Shown here piece after piece: positions 17,853 through 25,805 of a stretch of 64,000 nt of DNA; within the stretch, counting starts at the first letter, position 1, and each line of letters begins with the position of its first letter. The DNA comes from Hasllibacter halocynthiae (GTDB lineage: Bacteria > Pseudomonadota > Alphaproteobacteria > Rhodobacterales > Rhodobacteraceae): contig NZ_PVTT01000002.1 in assembly GCF_003003095.1 (NCBI RefSeq), positions 1,037,501-1,101,500 on the forward strand. The letters run 5' to 3'. The notes beneath the pieces were generated by a model. It ran no database searches, was not told where the DNA came from, and was given only the letters and a program-made list of their open reading frames with translations. Position numbers and translations under genes: made by a program.

Positions 17853-19223
17853 ATGTCAGTCCCCCAGTCAGGCGGAACCCCTGTGGAATCGCGCGAGGAT
17901 CTCGCCCGCTGGATGGAGGAGGGCTGCAAGCCCGAGGCCGAATGGCGCATCGGCACCGAGCACGAGAAGCTCGGCTACACGGAGAAGGGATACCGCCCGA
18001 TCCCCTACGAAGGCCCCGCCTCGGTCCACGCGGTCCTCTCGGGCCTCCGCGACCAGTTCGGCTGGTCCCCCGTGGAGGAGGAGGGCAACCTGATCGGCCT
18101 GACGCGCGGCGCGGCGGGCATCTCGCTCGAGCCGGGCGGCGCGCTGGAGCTGGCGGGCGCGCCGCTGGAGACGATCCACGAGACCTGCGACGAGGTGAAC
18201 GGCCACCTGCGCGAGGTGCAGCAAGTGGCCAAGGGACTCGGGGTCGAGTTCATCGGCCTCGGCTTCGCGCCCGAATGGCGTCACGAGGACATGCCCCTCA
18301 TGCCCAAGGGCCGGTACCGGCTGATGGACGCCTACATGGACACGGTCGGCACCACGGGAAAGGAGATGATGCGCCGCTCCTGCACGGTGCAGGTCAACCT
18401 CGACTTCGCGTCCGAGCGGGACATGGTCCGCAAGCTGCGGGTCGCGCTGAACCTGCAGCCCGTGGCCACCGCGCTCTTCGCCAACTCGCCCTTCAAGGAG
18501 GGCGAGCCGACGGGGCTGAAGTCCTATCGCGCGAAGATCTGGCGCTATCTCGACCCCGCGCGCACGGGGATGCCCGCCTTCGTCTTCGAGGAGGGCTTCG
18601 GCTTCGAGCGGTGGGTCGACTGGGCCTTGGACGTGCCGATGTACTTCGTCCACCGGGACGGGGTCTATCACGACGCGCTGGGCAAGTCCTTCCGCGACTT
18701 CCTGGACGGCCGGCTCGACGTCCTGCCGGGCGAGCGGCCCACCACCGCCGACTGGGCCGACCATCTGACCACCCTCTTCCCCGAGGCCCGCGTGAAGCGC
18801 TTCATGGAAATGCGCGGCGCGGATGGCGGGCCGTGGCGGCGGCTCTGCGCGCTGCCCGCGCTATGGGTCGGGCTGCTCTACGACGAGGGCGCGCTGTCGG
18901 CGGCCGAGGACCTGACGCGGGACTTCACGCAGGCCACCCGCGACGGCCTGCGCCGCGCCGCCGCGGAGGACGGGCTTCAGGGCGAGGCCGAGGGGGTCGG
19001 GCTGCACGACCTTTGCCGCCGTGCGGTGGAGATCGCGGACGTGGGCCTGAAGGCGCGCGCGAAGCCCGGCGCGGGCGGGCTGATCCCGGACGAGACGCAT
19101 TTCCTCAACGCCCTGCACGAGAGCGTCGAGACCGGCATGGCGCCCGCGGACGTCCTTCTGGAGCGGTACCGCGGCGAATGGCACGGCGACCTCTCCCGCA
19201 TCTATCCCGAGTTCCGCTACTGA
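17853..19223 (+). CDS. gshA: glutamate-cysteine ligase (plant/alphaproteobacterial type)
   Basis: This 456-aa ATP-dependent enzyme joins glutamate and cysteine, the first step of glutathione synthesis. It belongs to the GCS2/plant-like group: WRIGTEHEKLGY near residue 31, LEPGGALELAGAPLETIHETCDEVNGHL, FAPEWRHEDMPLMPKGRY, SCTVQVNLDF and WRYLDPARTGMP are typical. Plant members are redox-regulated by disulfides; I cannot tell whether this one is. GAGGAGG precedes the ATG. The gene ends seven bases into the convergent small gene. Confidence 0.94.
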   Translation: MSVPQSGGTPVESREDLARWMEEGCKPEAEWRIGTEHEKLGYTEKGYRPIPYEGPASVHAVLSGLRDQFGWSPVEEEGNLIGLTRGAAGISLEPGGALELAGAPLETIHETCDEVNGHLREVQQVAKGLGVEFIGLGFAPEWRHEDMPLMPKGRYRLMDAYMDTVGTTGKEMMRRSCTVQVNLDFASERDMVRKLRVALNLQPVATALFANSPFKEGEPTGLKSYRAKIWRYLDPARTGMPAFVFEEGFGFERWVDWALDVPMYFVHRDGVYHDALGKSFRDFLDGRLDVLPGERPTTADWADHLTTLFPEARVKRFMEMRGADGGPWRRLCALPALWVGLLYDEGALSAAEDLTRDFTQATRDGLRRAAAEDGLQGEAEGVGLHDLCRRAVEIADVGLKARAKPGAGGLIPDETHFLNALHESVETGMAPADVLLERYRGEWHGDLSRIYPEFRY

Positions 19224-19480
19224 TCCGCCCGCCAGCCGCGCAGGAAGGCGGCGACGCGGGCGGCGGGCATCTCGCACGGGAAAGCGCGGGGGCCCGAGGC
19301 CAGGCGGTAGAGGTTGCAGGAGACGGTGCTGCCTTCGGTCTCGGCGACGATCTTCTCGGAGCGCCCGCCGGCGAAGACCGTACGCGCCGCGCGCCACCGG
19401 CGGCCGCCGCTCGTCCCCGTGGAGGCGCCCGGGGGCACCCGGTCCCAGAGGGCGGCGATCTCTTCCTCGACCGGGGTCAT
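19217..19480 (-). CDS. 87-aa hypothetical protein downstream of plsY
   Basis: This small soluble protein begins MTPVEEEIAALWDRVPPG. It contains a basic region (GGRRWRAARTVFAGGRSEKIVAE), then SCNLYRLASG and FPCEM with two cysteines about 18 residues apart. I do not recognise it. Its ATG overlaps the plsY stop by four bases, and its end overlaps the convergent gshA end by seven bases. Coupling to plsY supports it being expressed. Confidence 0.65.
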   Translation of the reverse strand: MTPVEEEIAALWDRVPPGASTGTSGGRRWRAARTVFAGGRSEKIVAETEGSTVSCNLYRLASGPRAFPCEMPAARVAAFLRGWRADQ

Positions 19481-20085
19481 CCGGCGCCGATGCGCGGCTC
19501 CTCCCCGCGCAGGATGCGGGCGATGTTGGGGCGGTGCCGCCACCAGACCAGCGCGCCGAGAAGGGCGAAGAGGACGACCGCGTCCGGTCGCCCGAGGAGA
19601 AGCGCCCAGACCGGGGCCAGTGCGGCCGCAAGAAGCGCCGCCGCGGAGGAGATGCGCGTGAGCGCCGCCCCCGCGAGCCATGTCGCGCAGGCGGCGAGGC
19701 CCACCGGCCAGGCGAGGGCCAGCGCCGTACCGAGGAAGGTCGCCACCCCCTTGCCCCCCCGGAACCGCAGCCAGACCGGCGCGCAGTGCCCGAGGAAGGC
19801 GAAGAAGCCCGCGACCTGCGCCGCGTCCCCGGCCCCCAAGAGGGCGCGGGCCGCGAGGACCGCGATGGCGCCCTTTCCCGCGTCGAGGACCAGCGTCAGG
19901 AACGCCGCCAGCCTGTTGCCCGTCCGCAGGACGTTGGTCGCGCCGATGTTGCCCGACCCGATCCGGCGCAGATCGCCCAGGCCGAAGAGACGGGCCATGA
20001 CGATGCCGAACGGCACGGACCCGAGGAGGTAGGCCAGCGCCCCCGTCGCGATCAGTAGCCAGAGAGGCGTCACCGGATCGGGCAT
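19477..20085 (-). CDS. plsY: glycerol-3-phosphate acyltransferase
   Basis: This 202-aa membrane enzyme uses acyl-phosphate to acylate glycerol-3-phosphate, the first step of phospholipid synthesis. The three PlsY motifs are present: LGSVPFGIVMARLFG with GSGNIGATNVLRTG, GHCAPVWLRFRGGKGVATFLG, and a C-terminal WRHRPNIARILRGEEPRIG. Five hydrophobic helices are visible. The start at 20085 sits behind a strong GGGGGAGG. A 12-bp hairpin ends directly against that ribosome site. Confidence 0.95.
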   Translation of the reverse strand: MPDPVTPLWLLIATGALAYLLGSVPFGIVMARLFGLGDLRRIGSGNIGATNVLRTGNRLAAFLTLVLDAGKGAIAVLAARALLGAGDAAQVAGFFAFLGHCAPVWLRFRGGKGVATFLGTALALAWPVGLAACATWLAGAALTRISSAAALLAAALAPVWALLLGRPDAVVLFALLGALVWWRHRPNIARILRGEEPRIGAG

Positions 20086-20098
20086 CGCGCGCCTCCCC

Positions 20099-20130
20099 CT
20101 CGCTTCGCCGCCGCCCTTCGGCGAGGCGAG
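20099..20130 (-). promoter_or_regulatory. 12-bp stem-loop abutting the plsY ribosome-binding site
   Basis: CTCGCTTCGCCG (20099-20110) pairs with CGGCGAGGCGAG (20119-20130), one wobble, with an 8-base loop. On the minus-strand transcript it lies between pyrC' and plsY and its 3' arm touches the GGGGGAGG site. There is no U run, so an mRNA processing or translation-control element is likelier than a terminator. Confidence 0.45.
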
Positions 20131-20197
20131 CCGCATGAAGGCGCGGCCGGAGCGCGCGACGGGGTCGGGCGCGGCCGCTCCGCCGGTCCCTCCGCCC

Positions 20198-21484
20198 TCA
20201 CGCCGGGCGCTCCGGCTCGGGCCAGACGCGGGCCCCGCCGACCCAGGTGCCGAGGACGCGGCCCTGAAGGAGCGCGCCGTCGAAGGGCGTGTTCTTGGAC
20301 TTGGAGAGGAGCGTCCAGCGGTCCAGCCGCCAGGGCGCGTCCGGGTCGAAGAGCGTCAGGTCCGCCGGCGCCCCCTCCGCCAGCCGCCCTCCGGCGAGGC
20401 CGAGGCGGCGCGCGGGGTTCAGGGACATCGCGCGGAAGAGGGCCGGCAGGTCGGCCAGCCCCTCATGATGGAGGCGCAGCGCCGCCGGCAGGAGGGTCTG
20501 CAGCCCCACCGCGCCCGAGGCGGCGGCCTCGAAGGGCAGGCGCTTGCTCTCCTCGTCCTGGGGGGTGTGCCAGGAGGAGAGGACGTCGATCGTGCCGTCC
20601 AGCAGCGCCTCGACGACCGCGACGCGGTCCTCCTCGGGGCGCAGGGGGGGCTTCACCTTGAAGAAGGTCCGCCACGGCCCGACGTCGAGCGCGTTGAGGC
20701 AGAGATGGTGGATCGAGGTCCCGGCCGTCAGGTCCGCGCCGCCGCCCTTGGCGCGTCGCAGCGCGGGAAGCGCGGCGCGGCAGGTGATCTGGTCGGCGTG
20801 GACGGGCGCGCCGGTCATCTCCGCGAGGGCGATCAGCCGCTCCAGCCCCATCCGCTCGGCCATGGGGGAGACGCCCGGCAGGCCCCGCAGGGTCGCGAAG
20901 GCGCCCGATGTCGCCGCCGCGCCGGCCGACAGGATCGGCTCCTGCACGTGGGCGACGGTGAGCGCGCCGAGCGATCCGGCATAGGAGAGCGCGCGGGAGA
21001 GGACGCGCGTGTCCTCCGCCACCCGGTCGCAGTCGGTGAAGGCGACCGCGCCCGCGTCGCGCAGGAAGCCGATCTCCGTCATCTCGCGGCCCTCGCGCCC
21101 CTTGGTCAAGGCGGCCATGGGGGCGACGTTCACCCCGCAGCGGTCCCGCGCGCGCGAGCGCAGGAAGACCAGCGCCTCGGGCGTGTCGAGCGCGGGCGCC
21201 GTGTCGGGGCGGGTGACGATCGTCGTCACGCCCCCCGCCGCCGCCGCCCGCCCGGCGGAGCGGAAGCCCTCCTTGTGGCGCTCGCCCGGCTCGCCGACCT
21301 TCACGCCGAGATCGACGATCCCCGGCGCGAGCGGCAGCCCCCCGCAGTCGAGACGCTCGCCCGTGGCGGGGCGGGGGCCGTTCACCTGCACGATGACGCC
21401 GCCCCTCACGACCAGCATCCCCGGCGCGTCGGTGCCCGCGTCGGGGTCGATCAGGCGGGCGTTCTCGAAGGTGATGACGGTCAA
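20198..21484 (-). CDS. pyrC: dihydroorotase-like protein, probably non-catalytic (PyrC'/PyrX)
   Basis: This 428-aa protein is a clear class I dihydroorotase homologue over its whole length (APGIVD..., AGGVTTIVTRPDT, TKGREGREMTEIGFLRDAGAVAFTD, KVKPPLR, SLNPARRLGL, KSKNTPFDG). However, key metal and catalytic residues are missing. The HxHxR metal site reads LGVKVGEP, the second histidine pair reads HADQITCRA, and the catalytic Asp region DHAPH reads WHTPQ. Known relatives such as Pseudomonas PyrC' are structural partners of aspartate carbamoyltransferase, and pyrB lies three genes upstream in the same direction. An active dihydroorotase should therefore be encoded elsewhere. The start is TTG 21484, twelve bases past the previous stop. 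Confidence 0.85.
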   Translation of the reverse strand: MTVITFENARLIDPDAGTDAPGMLVVRGGVIVQVNGPRPATGERLDCGGLPLAPGIVDLGVKVGEPGERHKEGFRSAGRAAAAGGVTTIVTRPDTAPALDTPEALVFLRSRARDRCGVNVAPMAALTKGREGREMTEIGFLRDAGAVAFTDCDRVAEDTRVLSRALSYAGSLGALTVAHVQEPILSAGAAATSGAFATLRGLPGVSPMAERMGLERLIALAEMTGAPVHADQITCRAALPALRRAKGGGADLTAGTSIHHLCLNALDVGPWRTFFKVKPPLRPEEDRVAVVEALLDGTIDVLSSWHTPQDEESKRLPFEAAASGAVGLQTLLPAALRLHHEGLADLPALFRAMSLNPARRLGLAGGRLAEGAPADLTLFDPDAPWRLDRWTLLSKSKNTPFDGALLQGRVLGTWVGGARVWPEPERPA

Positions 21485-21495
21485 GCGGCCCCCTA

Positions 21496-22038
21496 TCAGG
21501 AGAAGATCCAGGTCAGGAGCAGCACCAGCACCACCGTTCCGGCGAGCGCTAGGCCCCATGGCAGCGCCGGCGGCGTCTTGACCTCAGGGTCCTCGGCCGC
21601 GTCCACCTCGCCTCCGGCAGGCAGGGTGTCGGCCTTGGGCATGACGGGCGGCAGCCCCGGCTCCCAGCCGCCTTCGGTGAAGGCGCCGTGATAGCGCAGC
21701 CGATCGGGCACGCGCAGCACGCCGCCCCCGTCGCCCAGCACGCGGGGGTGCAGGACCACCACCGCTTCGCCGACCTCGTCGAGCGGCGCGCCCGCCAGCC
21801 GGTCGAGCGGGACGCCCAGCCCCTCCTCGAGGTAGCCGGCGAGGCCGAGCTCGCCGAGGTCGCGCCGCATGAACGCCTCGACCCGCCCGGGATCCATCTC
21901 GGCCCCCGCCTCCTCGGCGAGCGGCCAGCCTTCGGGCCCGGGCAGGGCGTAGGCCTTCAGGGCCGCGGCGCTGGGGAACGTGCCCGACAGGAGGCGGATG
22001 GTCGGGGTCTCGTGAGGGGGGATCGCGATCTCGGTCAT
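21496..22038 (-). CDS. hypothetical tail-anchored protein in the pyrB-pyrC' locus
   Basis: This 180-aa protein has no family I recognise. The first ~150 residues are soluble and acidic, with RLRYHGAFTEGGWEPGLPPVMPKADTLPAG near the end. A Pro-rich linker then leads to one C-terminal membrane helix (about 160-178, LPWGLALAGTVVLVLLLTWIF) ending three or so residues later. That architecture suggests a tail-anchored inner-membrane protein. GGAGG lies six bases before the ATG at 22038. It sits between a secreted protein gene and pyrC' in the same direction, so it could tether the pyrimidine enzymes; that is speculation. Confidence 0.7.
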   Translation of the reverse strand: MTEIAIPPHETPTIRLLSGTFPSAAALKAYALPGPEGWPLAEEAGAEMDPGRVEAFMRRDLGELGLAGYLEEGLGVPLDRLAGAPLDEVGEAVVVLHPRVLGDGGGVLRVPDRLRYHGAFTEGGWEPGLPPVMPKADTLPAGGEVDAAEDPEVKTPPALPWGLALAGTVVLVLLLTWIFS

Positions 22039-22061
22039 GGGAGCCTCCGGCGTTGTGCGTG

Positions 22062-22646
22062 TCATGCCAAGCCCTCCACGCAGCGGAGCGTTCCCGCCGC
22101 CGGCAGTCCGGGGGGGATCGCCGCGGCCTCGGCGCGCAGGCCCTCGAGGGCGGCGCGCGCGGCCGGATCGGCGCCGGGGGCCCCGGGGTCGTTGAGGATC
22201 AGGACGGTCATGGGGCCTGCGTCCGGCGCGGCGGGGCAGGCGACGGCGAGCAGCCGCCCGTCCGCGAGGAGGAAATGGTCCGCCCGCGGGTCCGCCATCC
22301 CGGCGAGGTGCCGCGCGCCCGCCAGGACGTCCGCCAGCGCGGCCCGCGCCTCGCCCGGGGGCGGCGCGCCGAAGATCGCCGCGCAGTAGAGCGGGCGGGG
22401 CGCGTCGCCCATCAGGACGAGGTGCGGGCCCGGCCCGCCCGCGCCGTAGCCCTCCGGGTCCTCCGACAGGAGGACGGCCGCACCCTCGGGGTGGAGGGCC
22501 ACGTCCGGCGGAGCGTCGAGCGGCACGGGCCCGATGCCGTGAAGGGCGGCCGAGCCGGCTCCTTCCAGGCAGGCCACGCGGAAGAGGTCCGGCGCGTCGG
22601 CGGCGGCGGGCAGGGCGGCGAGGAGGCAGAGCGCGAGCGTTCTCAT
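22062..22646 (-). CDS. hypothetical secreted protein coupled to pyrB
   Basis: This 194-aa protein starts with a cleavable signal peptide ([18 protein letters not shown], residues about 1-18). The mature part has three cysteines (ACLEG, LYCAA, LRCVEG and VACPA in order of appearance give possible disulfides) and is rich in Ala, Gly and Pro. I do not recognise it. Its ATG overlaps the pyrB stop by four bases, an odd partner for a cytosolic biosynthetic enzyme. It is probably periplasmic. Confidence 0.65.
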   Translation of the reverse strand: MRTLALCLLAALPAAADAPDLFRVACLEGAGSAALHGIGPVPLDAPPDVALHPEGAAVLLSEDPEGYGAGGPGPHLVLMGDAPRPLYCAAIFGAPPPGEARAALADVLAGARHLAGMADPRADHFLLADGRLLAVACPAAPDAGPMTVLILNDPGAPGADPAARAALEGLRAEAAAIPPGLPAAGTLRCVEGLA

Positions 22647-23581
22647 CCGCCGGTGACCAGCATGTCCATTGCGGCCATCCGCACGGCGACCCCCATCTCG
22701 ACCTGGGTCTGGATGACGGAGCGGTTGATGTCGTCTGCGATGACGCCGTCGATCTCGACGCCGCGGTTCATCGGGCCGGGATGCATGACGATGGCGTCGG
22801 GCTTCGCGCGCGCCAGCTTCGCGGCGTCGAGGCCGAAGCGATGGAAGTACTCGCGCTCGGAGGGGATGAAGCCGCCGTCCATCCGCTCGCGCTGGAGGCG
22901 CAGCATCATGACGACGTCGGCCCCCTCCAGGCCCCGTTCCATGTCGTCCGTGACCTCGACCCCCAGCTCGGCCACGCCGGGGGGGATCAGGGTCGGGGGG
23001 GCGATCAGGCGCACCCGGCTCTCCATCTTGCCCAGGAGGAGGATGTTGGAGCGCGCGACGCGGGAATGGGCGATGTCGCCGCAGATCGCGACCGTCAGCC
23101 GGTGCAGCCGGCCCTTCGCGCGCCGGATGGTCAGCGCGTCGAGAAGCGCCTGGGTCGGATGCTCGTGCCGCCCATCGCCCGCGTTCAGGACGTGGCAGTC
23201 CACCTTCTGCGCCAAGAGGTCCACCGCGCCAGAATGCGGATGGCGCACCACGAGGAGATCGGGGCGCATCGCGTTCAGCGTCAGCGCGGTGTCGATCAGC
23301 GTCTCGCCCTTGGCGACGGAGCTGGTCCGCATCTCCATGTTCATGACCTCGGCGCCGAGGCGCTTTCCGGCGATCTCGAAGCTCGCCTGGGTGCGGGTCG
23401 AGTTCTCGAAGAACATGTTGATCTGGGTGCGGCCCTCCAGGGCCTCGCCATGCCGGCTCTCGGCATGGGCGTCGGCCCGGTCGAGGATCGCCTCGATCGC
23501 CGCGGGGGGCAGCGTCTCGATCCCGAGGAGGTCCTTGCCGAGCATGGCGGCGAGGTAGGGCGCGGGGGCCGGGGGCGTCAA
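22643..23581 (-). CDS. pyrB: aspartate carbamoyltransferase catalytic subunit
   Basis: This 312-aa enzyme condenses carbamoyl phosphate and aspartate, the committed step of pyrimidine synthesis. The carbamoyl-phosphate motif FFENSTRTQ is at about residues 57-65. [42 protein letters not shown] and [11 protein letters not shown] are all intact, so it should be active. The listed start is a TTG (23581) with no strong ribosome site; an ATG twelve codons in (23545) is a fair alternative. It heads a minus-strand locus with two unknown genes and a degenerate dihydroorotase, and no pyrI regulatory subunit. Confidence 0.93.
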   Translation of the reverse strand: MTPPAPAPYLAAMLGKDLLGIETLPPAAIEAILDRADAHAESRHGEALEGRTQINMFFENSTRTQASFEIAGKRLGAEVMNMEMRTSSVAKGETLIDTALTLNAMRPDLLVVRHPHSGAVDLLAQKVDCHVLNAGDGRHEHPTQALLDALTIRRAKGRLHRLTVAICGDIAHSRVARSNILLLGKMESRVRLIAPPTLIPPGVAELGVEVTDDMERGLEGADVVMMLRLQRERMDGGFIPSEREYFHRFGLDAAKLARAKPDAIVMHPGPMNRGVEIDGVIADDINRSVIQTQVEMGVAVRMAAMDMLVTGG

Positions 23582-23723
23582 CAGCGGGAGAGGACGCCGA
23601 CGGAGGGGCCGCGGTGGCGGTCGACGTCGCGGGCCTGCCGAAGGCCGCGCGGGCGGCTACCGGCTTGGGGGCGGAAGCCGCGCCCGGCTGGCGGCGGCGC
23701 GGCGACGGGCGTATCCTGCCGCC

Positions 23724-24581
23724 ATGGAACCCGAGGCCCTCGATCCCGCGACCGCGCGCGCGCTTCTCGAATGGCAGGCCGAGATGGGTGTGACCGACGC
23801 CATCGGCGAGGAGGCGGTCGACCGCTACGCGCTGGAGGCCGCCCCGCCGCCCGCCGCCAAGCCTACCCCCGTGCCCGGTCCGGAGGGCGACGCGAAGCCC
23901 GCCCCCGCGGCCCCGCCGGCGTCCCCCGTATCCCCGGCGTCCCGGACCGCCCCCGCGCTCGACCTCGGGTTGCCCGCCGATCCCGTCGCGGAGGCCGAGG
24001 CCGCCGCCGGGGCCGCGGGCGACCTCGCCGCGCTGCGCGCCGCGATCGAGGCCTTCCCCCACATCCGCCACCGCGAGGGCGCGCGGCGGATCGTCTTCTC
24101 GGGCGGCACCCCCGGCGCGCCACTGATGATCGTGGGCGAGGCTCCGGGCCGCGACGAGGACGTCGAGGGCGAGCCCTTCGTCGGCGTCTCGGGCCAGCTC
24201 CTCGACCGGATGCTCGGGGCGATCGGGCGCGACCGCCGCGACCCGGGCGCCGATCGCGGGGTCTACCTGACCAACGTCCAGCACTACCGCCCCCCGGGCA
24301 ACGCCACCCCCGAGCCCGAGGAGGTCGCCATGCTCGCCCCGTTCCTGAGGCGCCACATCGCGCTGGCTGCGCCGCGGATCGTGGTCGCGATGGGCAACAC
24401 GCCCCTGCGCGCGCTTACGGGACAGGCCGGCATCACCCGCCGCCGGGGCACCTGGATCGAGGACGGGCCCGTCCCCGTGATGCCGACCTTCCATCCCGCC
24501 TACCTTCTGCGCCGGCCGGAGGGTAAGGCGGGCGCCTGGGCGGACCTTCAGGCGATCCGCGACCGGCTGGCGGCCGGATGA
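23724..24581 (+). CDS. uracil-DNA glycosylase, family 4-like, lacking Fe-S cysteines
   Basis: This 285-aa protein would remove uracil from DNA. The C-terminal ~190 residues carry the superfamily motifs: GEAPGRDEDVEGEPFVGVSGQLLD (active site and DNA contact), YLTNVQHYRPPGNATPEPEE, VVAMGNTPLRAL and FHPAYLLR. Family 4 enzymes use four cysteines to hold a 4Fe-4S cluster; this protein contains no cysteine at all, so it belongs to the cluster-free branch seen in some alphaproteobacteria. The first ~90 residues are a low-complexity Ala/Pro linker after a short helical N-terminus. It overlaps the next gene by four bases. Confidence 0.88.
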   Translation: MEPEALDPATARALLEWQAEMGVTDAIGEEAVDRYALEAAPPPAAKPTPVPGPEGDAKPAPAAPPASPVSPASRTAPALDLGLPADPVAEAEAAAGAAGDLAALRAAIEAFPHIRHREGARRIVFSGGTPGAPLMIVGEAPGRDEDVEGEPFVGVSGQLLDRMLGAIGRDRRDPGADRGVYLTNVQHYRPPGNATPEPEEVAMLAPFLRRHIALAAPRIVVAMGNTPLRALTGQAGITRRRGTWIEDGPVPVMPTFHPAYLLRRPEGKAGAWADLQAIRDRLAAG

Positions 24582-25168
24582 AGGTCGTCGCCGTCTCCGA
24601 CCTCCATCTCGACCCCGTATGCCTCGAGGCGCTGCTCCTGGCTGCGGAAGGGGCGGACCTAGTGCTGAACGCCGGCGACCTCGCCCGGCGGCACGAGGGC
24701 CTCGGGGCATACGCCGCCGGGCTCGCCCCTCTGGAGGGGCGGCTGGTCTCGGTTCCCGGCAACAACGAGACGTTGGGGGCCGCGCGGGCCGCCTTGCCGG
24801 GCACCGTGCTGCATGGCGAGGCCGTTGAGGTCGCGGGCCTCGTCGTCGCGGGGCTGGGCGGCGGGGTGCCGCCCCTTCAGGGAGCGCCGTTCCCCTCCTG
24901 GGATCTCTCGGAGGAGGAGGCCGAGACCCTGCTCGCCCCCCTGGAGGGGGCCGACATCCTCCTGACCCATTCCCCGCCCCTCGGCGTGGGCGACCGTCTT
25001 TCTGGGCGCTCCGCCGGCTCCTCCGCGATCCGCGGCGCGGTCCAGCGCATGGCCCCGTCTCTCCATCTCTTCGGACACGTCCATTCCTCCTGGGGCGCGC
25101 GGGGACGAATCGGGGAGACGCTCTGCGCCAATCTCGGCCCCGTCCCCGTCCTATTCGAGGTCCCATGA
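24578..25168 (+). CDS. metallophosphoesterase (calcineurin-like)
   Basis: This 196-aa binuclear metal phosphoesterase has the five family motifs in order: SDLHLD, NAGDL, GNNE, THSPP and GHVH. The GNNE and small size place it with the YfcE/Icc-related group that hydrolyses phosphodiesters or nucleotides. The substrate cannot be told from sequence. It overlaps the udg gene upstream and moaB downstream by four bases each. Confidence 0.85.
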   Translation: MKVVAVSDLHLDPVCLEALLLAAEGADLVLNAGDLARRHEGLGAYAAGLAPLEGRLVSVPGNNETLGAARAALPGTVLHGEAVEVAGLVVAGLGGGVPPLQGAPFPSWDLSEEEAETLLAPLEGADILLTHSPPLGVGDRLSGRSAGSSAIRGAVQRMAPSLHLFGHVHSSWGARGRIGETLCANLGPVPVLFEVP

Positions 25169-25707
25169 GCCGCATCGACGAATCCCGCGCGTTCGTCTCG
25201 CTGAACGTCGCTATCCTGACGGTCAGCGACACGAGGACCGAGGCCGACGACCGCTCCGGCGACGCCCTCGCCGAGCGGCTGGGGCGCGCGGGCCACCGGA
25301 TCGCCGCCCGCCGGATCGTCCGGGACGACCGCCCGGCCATCGCCGCCGCGCTTCGGGAATGGTGCGCCGATCCCGGGGTGGACGTCGTCCTCTCCACCGG
25401 CGGCACAGGCCTGACCGGGCGCGACGTGACCATCGAGGCGCACCGCGACGTCTACGAAAAGGAGATCGACGCCTTCGGCCCCCTCTTCGCGCAGCTCTCG
25501 GCGACCAAGATCGGCACCTCGGCGGTGCAGTCGCGGGCCACGGGCGGCGTGGCGAAGGGCACGTACCTCTTCGCGCTTCCCGGCTCGCCTTCGGCCTGCC
25601 GGGATGCCTGGGACGGGCTTCTGGGGCCGCAGCTCGACTACCGCCACCGGCCCTGCAACTTCGTGGAGATCATGCCCCGGCTGGAGGAGCACCTGCGCCG
25701 GAAGTGA
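25165..25707 (+). CDS. moaB: molybdenum cofactor biosynthesis protein B
   Basis: This 180-aa MogA/MoaB-family protein adenylylates molybdopterin before metal insertion. It shows LTVSDTRTEADDRSGD, LSTGGTGLTGRDVTIEA (the MPT-binding loop), the acidic ...EKEIDAFGPLFAQLS region and LPGSPSACRDAWD. The short trimer-forming core is of normal length. It overlaps the phosphoesterase stop (ATGA). Confidence 0.92.
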   Translation: MSRIDESRAFVSLNVAILTVSDTRTEADDRSGDALAERLGRAGHRIAARRIVRDDRPAIAAALREWCADPGVDVVLSTGGTGLTGRDVTIEAHRDVYEKEIDAFGPLFAQLSATKIGTSAVQSRATGGVAKGTYLFALPGSPSACRDAWDGLLGPQLDYRHRPCNFVEIMPRLEEHLRRK

Positions 25708-25805
25708 CCCGCGCGGGGCCGCATGACGAGGGCGTGACCGGACGGCGCGTTTCGGATCCGCCCGCGCCGTCCTATCTGGAGCGGGGCAGACCCGGGGACC
25801 GAGCC

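Noticed and set aside
22062-25433. Minus-strand open frame of about 1100 codons across pyrB and udg
   Set aside because: It crosses several real genes in other frames; only its last ~195 codons, starting at 22646, look like a genuine protein.
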